From Pseudomonadota bacterium (lineage in GTDB: Bacteria > Pseudomonadota > Alphaproteobacteria > Rhizobiales > Hyphomicrobiaceae), in contig JAEYPL010000249.1 of assembly GCA_023410905.1 (NCBI GenBank), positions 1 through 18,543 on the forward strand: a DNA stretch of 18,543 nt. Reading direction: 5' to 3'. Made by a program: the position numbers and the translations under genes. The notes below the pieces were generated by a model that saw only the letters and a program-made list of their open reading frames with translations, searched no databases and was not told where the DNA came from. Every line of letters begins with the position of its first letter. Position 1 is the first letter of the stretch. Of this stretch, positions 1 through 5,101 are shown piece by piece.

Positions 1-1
1 C

Positions 2-760
2 GACGCGGCGGCTTCCATCCCGGCCGAGCGCGGGCTCGGCGGGTTCATCTATGCAACCATTCTCAGCCACGAGCGCCTCGAGGATGCCGTCTGCCACCGC
101 CTTGCGCAGCGCCTCAACCACGCTGACGTCGATGCCGGGCTGATCCGGCACACATTCGAGGATGTCCTGCGCGAGCGCCCGGAGATCGGCCACTGCTTCC
201 GCGCCGACCTCGCCGCCGTCTACGATCGCGACCCGGCCTGCCACCGCTATATCGAGCCGCTGCTCTACTTCAAGGGCTTCCATGCACTCGTGACGCACCG
301 CTTCGCCAATGCCCTGTGGAACCAGGGGCGCCAGGATTTCGCGCTCTATCTGCAGAGCCAGAGCTCGCGCATTTTCGCCGTCGATATTCATCCGGCCGCC
401 CGCATCGGGAAGGGCCTGATGTTCGACCATGCGACGGCGATCGTGGTCGGCGAGACCGCGGTCATCGGCGATCACTGCTCGCTTCTCCATGGCGTGACGC
501 TCGGCGGCAGCGGCAAGGAAACCGGCGATCGCCATCCGAAGATCGGCGACAACGTCATGATCGGCGCGGGCGCCAAGGTGCTCGGCAATATTTCGGTGGG
601 CAACTGCTGCCGCGTGGCCGCTGGCAGCGTTGTCCTCCAGGACGTGCCGCCGCAATCGACCGTTGCCGGCGTGCCGGCGAGGATCGTCGGCCCGGCGGGT
701 TGCCCGGAGCCGGCACGTAACATGGACCAGCGCCTGAAGCCCGGTGATTGCGGCTGCTGA
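2..760 (+). CDS. cysE: Serine O-acetyltransferase (CysE), 5' end outside the window
   Basis: The reading frame is open from the first bases, so the true start lies upstream; about 252 residues are visible. CysE transfers acetyl from acetyl-CoA to serine, the first committed step of cysteine synthesis in the cytoplasm. The helical N-terminal domain (ATILSHERLEDAV; YDRDPACHRYIEPLLYFKGF) is followed by the left-handed beta-helix with hexapeptide turns. Catalytic-site sequences are visible: HPAARIGKG, FDHATAIVVGE, LLHGVTLGGSGK and DRHPKIGDNVMIGAG, ending in AGVPARIVG. The tail ends GDCGC and lacks the terminal isoleucine that E. coli CysE uses to dock into CysK. DUF3126 and a carbonic anhydrase-like gene follow on the same strand. 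An internal GTG at 290 would remove the N-terminal domain and is not a credible start. Identification is secure. Confidence 0.95.
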   Translation, partial: DAAASIPAERGLGGFIYATILSHERLEDAVCHRLAQRLNHADVDAGLIRHTFEDVLRERPEIGHCFRADLAAVYDRDPACHRYIEPLLYFKGFHALVTHRFANALWNQGRQDFALYLQSQSSRIFAVDIHPAARIGKGLMFDHATAIVVGETAVIGDHCSLLHGVTLGGSGKETGDRHPKIGDNVMIGAGAKVLGNISVGNCCRVAAGSVVLQDVPPQSTVAGVPARIVGPAGCPEPARNMDQRLKPGDCGC

Positions 761-812
761 CGGCGAAGCGAGAGATGCGGGCCGCATGTGCTCGCCGATG
801 AAGGAGTGATTT

Positions 813-1070
813 ATGGCGGCGGGACCCAAGGGCGCGTCCAAATCGAATGCGCTGACGAAACCTGAGCTGGACAAGCTGCAGGGCTACTTGCGGAAGATGC
901 TCGCGAACACGAGCGTCGAGGTGCGCGCCCGCCAGCGTGCCAACGACGCGGCAGAGCTTTACGTCGGCGGCGAGTTCGTCGGCGTCGTCTCGAAGGATCT
1001 CGAGGATGGCGAGACCGCGTATCAGGTCAGCATGACGATCCTCGACTACGATCTCGAAGAAGGCGCCTGA
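813..1070 (+). CDS. DUF3126 family small protein
   Basis: This 85-residue protein matches the alphaproteobacterial DUF3126 family, whose function is unknown. After a basic N-terminus (AAGPKGASKSNALTKPEL) comes a helix (ELDKLQGYLRKML) and then a compact beta-rich part containing ELYVGGEFVGVVSKD and an acidic tail (DYDLEEGA). It has no signal peptide or membrane segment, so it is probably cytoplasmic. The start is well placed: AAGGAG at 801-806 lies 6 nt before ATG. It sits 52 nt after cysE and 21 nt before the carbonic anhydrase-like gene, so cotranscription with both is likely. That placement hints at a role linked to cysteine synthesis, but this is guilt by association only. Confidence 0.85.
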   Translation: MAAGPKGASKSNALTKPELDKLQGYLRKMLANTSVEVRARQRANDAAELYVGGEFVGVVSKDLEDGETAYQVSMTILDYDLEEGA

Positions 1071-1091
1071 TCGCCGCCGCTGGAGCCCTCG

Positions 1092-1622
1092 ATGTCTCTC
1101 TACAAGCTCGGCGATAACGCCGTTACGCTGCCTGCGTCCGGCCAGTGCTGGATTGCGCCGACGGCCGTCGTGATCGGTCAGGTGAGCATTGAGGAGGACG
1201 TCAGTATCTGGTTCGGCGCCGTCATCCGCGGCGACAACGAGCCGATCCGCATCGGCGCCCGCACGAACATTCAGGAAAATTGCGTCCTTCACGTCGATCC
1301 CGGTTTTCCGATGGTCATCGAGGAGGAGTGCACGATCGGCCATACCGCGATGCTTCACGGCTGCCACATCGGCCGCGGGGCCCTGATCGGTATCGGCGCC
1401 ATCGTACTCAATGGTGCGCGCATCGGTGCAGGCGCCATGGTCGGCGCCGGCGCACTCATTCCCGAGGGCAAGGTCATTCCGCCGAACAGCGTCGTCTTCG
1501 GCACGCCCGGCAAGGTCGCGCGCGAGGTGACGGCCGAGGATCGCAAGCGTGTCGACGGTGGTGTCGCGGACTACATGGCACGCTGGAAGCGCTACACGAC
1601 AACCCTCAAGCCACAAGGCTGA
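1092..1622 (+). CDS. Gamma carbonic anhydrase family protein
   Basis: This 176-residue left-handed beta-helix protein of the gamma carbonic anhydrase (YrdA/PaaY-like) family would hydrate CO2 to bicarbonate if active. The three zinc-ligand histidines are present: H67 in CVLHVDPG, and H84 and H89 in IGHTAMLHG. R46 and D48 (VIRGDNEP) and N59/Q61 (TNIQENC) match the active-site Arg, Asp, Asn and Gln of Methanosarcina Cam. Hexapeptide repeats span roughly 20-140 and a C-terminal helix packs outside (EDRKRVDGGVADYMARW). It lacks the acidic loop of Cam, as is usual for the short bacterial members, many of which have weak or unproven carbonic anhydrase activity. GGAG at 1082-1085 precedes the ATG by 6 nt. 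It is the last gene of the cysE group. Confidence 0.92.
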   Translation: MSLYKLGDNAVTLPASGQCWIAPTAVVIGQVSIEEDVSIWFGAVIRGDNEPIRIGARTNIQENCVLHVDPGFPMVIEEECTIGHTAMLHGCHIGRGALIGIGAIVLNGARIGAGAMVGAGALIPEGKVIPPNSVVFGTPGKVAREVTAEDRKRVDGGVADYMARWKRYTTTLKPQG

Positions 1623-1626
1623 GCTG

Positions 1627-1646
1627 GGCCGACAAGGTGTCCGGCC
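1627..1646. terminator. Hairpin between convergent genes (candidate bidirectional terminator)
   Basis: GGCCGACA at 1627-1634 pairs with TGTC-GGCC at 1638-1646 across a 3-nt loop, with one bulged C at 1642. The hairpin fills the 24-nt gap between the convergent stop codons at 1620-1622 and 1647-1649. A long uridine tract is missing, so termination strength is uncertain. Confidence 0.5.
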
Positions 1647-2306
1647 TTAGCGCCGTGGTGAATCCTTGCGTACGCCGGCAATTTGGTCGGGCGTGCGGCT
1701 GTCACGGCTGTCGAGCGACACCCAGACCTTCGGATTGATGTACGACTGGCGCATGACGTACGTGTAGCCCACGCCGTGCCAGGGCCGCACGTCGTCGAAC
1801 TTGTTGTCGAGAATGAAGTCGCCCTTGGATGTGCGCGCCGTCAGGATGGCGTGGCCGTCGTTCTTCTCATCGCGGACGACGGTGATCAGCAAGGCGCTCG
1901 CGGGCCAACCGCGCTGCATGAGCACCTGGCGCTTCAGAAGCGCGTAATCCTCGCAATCGCCGCGCGTCATCGGGATGGTCCAGTACTCCGCGATGCCGTA
2001 GATCTCCTGGTCTGTCGCGGGCTCGATCAGCCGATTGATCGAACGGTTCACATGATCGAGTTGTTCGCGTCGCTCGTCGGTCAGCTCAATGCGCGCATCC
2101 TCGAATGATTGCTGCTTGCATTCGGCTGGATGGCGGTCGCAGAAGCTCACGAAGCCGAACGGGGGCAGCGTCGGCCCGTACACGCGCATGAAGGCCGACT
2201 GGCGCGGTTCCGGGGCCTGGCGATGGGCAAAACTGTCAGCGCTGCCGACCATGGCCAACAGCGCGCCGCTTGCAATACCCAACAGCAGTCTTGACGCCGG
2301 CAACAT
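1647..2306 (-). CDS. Transglutaminase-like cysteine peptidase (BTLCP, peptidase C93 family)
   Basis: This 219-residue protein of the bacterial transglutaminase-like cysteine proteinase family (PF06035) belongs to the clan that includes the periplasmic adhesin protease LapG. The triad is visible: C118 in RGDCEDYALLKRQ, H152 in DGHAILTART and D167 in FILDNKFDD. D117 and E119 around the cysteine match the calcium-binding residues of LapG. A signal peptide (LLLGIASGALLAMVGSADSFA) implies export. C56 and C63 (FCDRHPAEC) probably form a disulfide. I chose the start at 2306, not 2339, because GAGGGGAG lies about 10 nt upstream and the signal peptide begins there. It lies 179 nt downstream of the tandem-PilZ gene on the same strand. 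No LapD homologue or large adhesin is in view, so the substrate is unknown. Confidence 0.9.
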   Translation of the reverse strand: MLPASRLLLGIASGALLAMVGSADSFAHRQAPEPRQSAFMRVYGPTLPPFGFVSFCDRHPAECKQQSFEDARIELTDERREQLDHVNRSINRLIEPATDQEIYGIAEYWTIPMTRGDCEDYALLKRQVLMQRGWPASALLITVVRDEKNDGHAILTARTSKGDFILDNKFDDVRPWHGVGYTYVMRQSYINPKVWVSLDSRDSRTPDQIAGVRKDSPRR

Positions 2307-2485
2307 GACTTCGAAACTCCCCTCGATCGAAGAACACACTAGCAGTCAGACGTTAGGCGACCCCCAAGTCGACGCGGGGCATTTGAGGCAAAAGCTGCCC
2401 GAAATTTCCTCGAATTGACGCCAATCCGATAACGTGTTGCATACCGAAGCCGTTGCAGCGGTCGGCATCCTTTCCACCGCGTCGG

Positions 2486-3118
2486 CTAGTCGAAATGATT
2501 ACGAAGAGCGGCCGGGTTCTGAATGTCCCTGAACCGGACGCCGATGCCCTTGCTGTGATGGCGCACGACCACCGCGCGCAGCTTGCCGAGCATGATCTCC
2601 TGGCCGATCGGCGGGCGCGCTTCGGTGCCGATCGACGCGCCCGAGATGGATACGTCGAGCACGCGGACGGGAACGACGATGCCCTCGTCGAGTTTCATCA
2701 TGGATTCCCGGTTGCCCGGCACGAGCCGCTCGTGTTTGCGCTCGTCCTCGCCTGTGAGCTCGCTGCGGTTGATGAGCCACGTGAGCTGCGCGACGAGCTT
2801 CTCCCGCTTGTGCTGTGTCGCGACGAGCTGGATGGCAAAACCACCTTCAAACAGGCGTGCAACCGTGCCTTCGAGGCCGCCGAGCTGGTCGAAGTAGGCA
2901 ACGATCCGCTCGCCTTCCTCGACCTCCACAGGTGCCATGATGGCCGCGCCGCCCGCGGACACGTCGGAGAGCTTGCAGGGGTATTCCTGCTTGTTCGCGC
3001 GCATGAAGCGGCCGAGCAATGTCAGGGCGACGCGCTTGTGACGTCTGCGGTCGGCCGGCGCGCGGGTCAGAATGCTGCTGCTGCTCTGGACTGCGGAAAT
3101 GGCAGGTTGAAGCGACAT
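2486..3118 (-). CDS. Tandem PilZ-domain protein (probable cyclic-di-GMP receptor)
   Basis: This is a 210-residue soluble protein with two PilZ domains. The first (about 20-115) carries the RxxxR motif at R25-R29 (RRHKR) and DxSxxG at D52-G57 (DVSAGG). The second (about 123-205) carries R127-R131 (RKHER) and D155-G160 (DVSISG). Both halves therefore keep the residues known to bind cyclic-di-GMP, which is less common than a degenerate second copy. No output domain, signal peptide or membrane segment is present, so it probably acts by protein-protein contact in the cytoplasm. The ATG has AAGGA about 8 nt upstream (minus strand). The gene is followed by the BTLCP peptidase and is divergent from the TPR gene. 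A candidate -10 element for it lies within the palindrome at 3208-3220. Confidence 0.9.
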   Translation of the reverse strand: MSLQPAISAVQSSSSILTRAPADRRRHKRVALTLLGRFMRANKQEYPCKLSDVSAGGAAIMAPVEVEEGERIVAYFDQLGGLEGTVARLFEGGFAIQLVATQHKREKLVAQLTWLINRSELTGEDERKHERLVPGNRESMMKLDEGIVVPVRVLDVSISGASIGTEARPPIGQEIMLGKLRAVVVRHHSKGIGVRFRDIQNPAALRNHFD

Positions 3119-3178
3119 GGAAATCCTTATGCCTTCATGACAACAGCGAGTTCAGCAGACGGCAGCTCGTGACGAAAC

Positions 3179-3192
3179 TGGCGGAAGCGCCA
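3179..3192. repeat. Inverted repeat TGGCG-GAAG-CGCCA upstream of the PilZ gene
   Basis: A perfect 5-bp inverted repeat with a 4-nt spacer lies 61 nt upstream of the PilZ start. It could be an operator or a hairpin in that gene's leader transcript. The sequence alone does not decide which. Confidence 0.3.
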
Positions 3193-3207
3193 ATCCTGCA
3201 CCTGAGG

Positions 3208-3220
3208 TCCGATTATCGGA
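3208..3220. promoter_or_regulatory. 13-nt palindrome TCCGAT-T-ATCGGA with embedded -10-like element
   Basis: This is a perfect 6+1+6 palindrome in the divergent region between the PilZ and TPR genes. Read on the minus strand it contains GATAAT (3217 to 3212), a 5-of-6 match to the -10 consensus, about 100 nt upstream of the PilZ ATG. No good -35 lies 16-18 nt away; the nearest, TTAGCA, is 20 nt away. A factor bound here would cover the promoter. The link to PilZ regulation is inferred. Confidence 0.35.
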
Positions 3221-3276
3221 GGGGGGATTTAATGATGTGCTAATCGCACGTCATTTTGGCACGCTGCCTCGTTAAC

Positions 3277-3290
3277 CTGATTGTGATCAG
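3277..3290. promoter_or_regulatory. CRP/FNR-type dyad CTGAT-TGTG-ATCAG
   Basis: A perfect 5-bp dyad with a 4-nt centre resembles the FNR/FixK consensus TTGAT-N4-ATCAA, differing only in the outer base of each arm. Its centre (3283.5) is about 61.5 nt upstream of the start site expected from the promoter at 3310-3338, the classic class I activator distance for this regulator family. That spacing depends on the promoter call being right. Confidence 0.4.
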
Positions 3291-3309
3291 TTCGGTGCGC
3301 GTGGCCTTT

Positions 3310-3338
3310 TTGACGCCCTGTTCGGCTGGCGCTATTCT
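3310..3338 (+). promoter_or_regulatory. Sigma70-type promoter for the TPR gene
   Basis: TTGACG at 3310-3315 (5 of 6 to consensus) is followed after exactly 17 nt by TATTCT at 3333-3338 (4 of 6). Transcription would begin near 3345. That coincides with an upstream ATG at 3345 and so favours translation from the ATG at 3375, leaving a 30-nt leader. Confidence 0.5.
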
Positions 3339-3374
3339 GAATTAATGAACGGTGAAACAAAGAGCAGGCTTGGC

Positions 3375-4067
3375 ATGTCGCGCACCTTTGCGGTTCTTGC
3401 GGCCGCACTTGCGATCGCATTGAGCACTTGGGCGAGTGATGCCCGTGCCCAGCAGCCCGCCCCTCCAACCGCGCCACAGGAGGCTCCGGAGGCCGCGCCC
3501 CCTGAGGCCGCCCCCTCGCCGCCTGATGATGCGGATTCGCCGGCTGGCCGCTTGCCGGACCGTATGCCAAGCACGGCTGACGAGAAGTCGAAGCTGCTCG
3601 GCGATCTTTATGCTCATCTCGCCACGGCCGACTCGGCCGAGGCTGCGAAGAAGATCCAGACGACCATCGAGCGGCTCTGGGGGCATTCGGGCAGCGATAC
3701 CGTCAATCTGCTCATGCAGCGCGCTTCGAAGTCGCTGGGCACCAAGGACCACGACCAGGCGCTCAAGTTTCTCGACTATGTCGTGCAGCTTGCGCCGGAC
3801 TATGCCGAGGGCTTCAATCGGCGCGCCTACATCCACTTCGCCCGCAATGATATGGCGTCTGCGGTCGGCGATCTGAGGCGCGCGCTGGCGCTCGAGCCGA
3901 ACCATTTCCGCGCGCTCGACGGCCTCGCTCAGATCTGGCGGCAGACCGGCAACGCCAAGGGCGCGCTGAGCGTCGTCAAGCAGCTCCTCGAGGTGCATCC
4001 CTACTGGGAAGGCGGGGAGCGCATGGCCGAGGAACTTGCGCGCGAGGTCGAGGGGCAAGGCATCTGA
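3375..4067 (+). CDS. Secreted TPR-repeat protein
   Basis: This 230-residue protein begins with a signal peptide (SRTFAVLAAALAIALSTWASDARA) probably cleaved before QQPAP. A proline/alanine/glutamate-rich linker (about 28-60) leads to a helical domain and then about three tetratricopeptide units (about 112-210), for example DHDQALKFLDYVVQLAPDY, NDMASAVGDLRRALALEP and GNAKGALSVVKQLLEVHP. TPR arrays mediate protein-protein contact; the partner here is unknown, probably periplasmic. I prefer the start at 3375 over the ATG at 3345 because the predicted transcription start falls at about 3345, the downstream ATG has a partial Shine-Dalgarno sequence (AGCAGG, 6 nt away) and the signal peptide begins there. 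It is convergent with the solute-binding protein gene. Confidence 0.85.
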   Translation: MSRTFAVLAAALAIALSTWASDARAQQPAPPTAPQEAPEAAPPEAAPSPPDDADSPAGRLPDRMPSTADEKSKLLGDLYAHLATADSAEAAKKIQTTIERLWGHSGSDTVNLLMQRASKSLGTKDHDQALKFLDYVVQLAPDYAEGFNRRAYIHFARNDMASAVGDLRRALALEPNHFRALDGLAQIWRQTGNAKGALSVVKQLLEVHPYWEGGERMAEELAREVEGQGI

Positions 4068-4104
4068 TCGAGCGCACCTGAGCGGCCCCAGCGGTCGTAA
4101 GATC

Positions 4105-4122
4105 CAGGATCAGAAGATCCTG
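4105..4122. terminator. Weak inverted repeat CAGGATC-AGAA-GATCCTG at a convergent junction
   Basis: A perfect 7-bp stem with a 4-nt loop overlaps the stop codon (4110-4112) of the minus-strand gene and lies about 38 nt past the TPR stop. There is no T tract on either strand, so it is only a candidate terminator. Confidence 0.3.
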
Positions 4123-4976
4123 TTCGGGAAGTAGCGCAGCATCAGTTCCTCGTAGCGCCCGTTGCGCCTGAGGCGCTCCAGTGCCCGATTGATCGTACGC
4201 TTCAATTCCACATCCTGCTGCGGCACCGTAATGGCGAGCCCGTCGCCGAAGAACTTCGGCTCGAAGAAGGGGCCGCCCTTGAGCTCGCAGCAGTCCTGCG
4301 ACACCGAGCCATTGACCCAGAAAACCAGCCCGATCCCGTCACCGAAAACCAGATCGGCGCGTCCCTGCTGAACGGCTTCGCGCGCCTGCTCGACGTTCTC
4401 CGTCGTTTCGATGGCGCTCTCGCGGAAGAACGTCCGGAGATAAGCCTCATGCGGGCTGCCGCGCGCGACCGCAATACGCCGGCGCTCGAGCTGTTCGGGC
4501 GTTATGGTCAGGCGCTGGCCGCCACGCAAACCCGCGAACCAGGCGGTCGTATAGAAGTAGCGGTCGGAGACATCGAACTCCTTGAGCAGCGATGGCGTGA
4601 TGCGCTGGGCGGCGATGACGGCATCGGCCTCGCCCCGGCGCAGTGTCGGCAGCAACTCGTTCCAGGGGCGCGCACGGATATCGCACTGCGTGCCGAGCTC
4701 CAGGCAGATGGCGCGGGCAAGATCGACATCGAAGCCGGTGAGCACCCCGTCCTCGTCATAGTAGTGGAATGGCGGGAACTCGCTGTCCGTGAGGAAACGG
4801 ATCGCGAACCGGCGCGGACCGGCCCCAGGCGCCGCTGCCGGCGGCGCGATGCTCGGAGAGTCCGTCTGCGTGTCCGCGGGGCTCTGGGCTGCCGCGCGCG
4901 ATGCGAACGGAAATTGATCGGCGGTCAATATTCCGATTGCGCCCGCCAAAACGGCACTTATGATCGATCTGCGCAC
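4110..4976 (-). CDS. Orphan periplasmic solute-binding protein (SBP_bac_3 family)
   Basis: This 288-residue family 3 extracellular solute-binding protein is of the type that binds polar amino acids for ABC importers. A signal peptide (about 1-30, ending SRAAA) and a Pro/Ala-rich linker precede the binding domain (about 57-282). Typical sequences are FPPFHYYDEDGVLTGFDVDLA, the first-lobe RPWNELLPTLRRGEADAVIAA and a C-terminal helix (NRALERLRRNGRYEELMLRYFP). An adjacent cysteine pair (C229-C230, SQDCCELKGG) is notable. I chose the GTG at 4976 because the signal peptide starts there and GGGA lies about 8 nt upstream; the ATG at 5015 has no ribosome site. No permease or ATPase gene is nearby, so it may serve a transporter encoded elsewhere or act as a sensor partner. 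Confidence 0.88.
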   Translation of the reverse strand: MRRSIISAVLAGAIGILTADQFPFASRAAAQSPADTQTDSPSIAPPAAAPGAGPRRFAIRFLTDSEFPPFHYYDEDGVLTGFDVDLARAICLELGTQCDIRARPWNELLPTLRRGEADAVIAAQRITPSLLKEFDVSDRYFYTTAWFAGLRGGQRLTITPEQLERRRIAVARGSPHEAYLRTFFRESAIETTENVEQAREAVQQGRADLVFGDGIGLVFWVNGSVSQDCCELKGGPFFEPKFFGDGLAITVPQQDVELKRTINRALERLRRNGRYEELMLRYFPNRIF

Positions 4977-5101
4977 TACGTGTTCCCATTTTGCGGCACA
5001 GACAGCCGTCACCATTCGTCAAGGTCTGTCGGCGCGCCGAGCAAGTCGTATTCACGGGCAGGCGTCGTCACGGCGGCGCTGCCAGCGGCGAGATTGCTGC
5101 C

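Noticed and set aside
555..1616. 353-codon open frame on the minus strand
   Set aside because: It is antisense to cysE, DUF3126 and the carbonic anhydrase-like gene, which are all clear family members with ribosome sites. It matches no family I recognise.
3232..3243. Mini-ORF ATG-ATG-TGC-TAA after a GGAGGGGGG run
   Set aside because: The ribosome-like run is striking but three codons followed by a stop, about 130 nt before the TPR gene and upstream of its predicted promoter, give no coherent role.
4991..5101. TTG-initiated N-terminal extension of the glycosyltransferase
   Set aside because: No ribosome site is present and the extension would overlap the upstream part of the divergent solute-binding protein gene. 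The ATG at 5102 suits the protein better.
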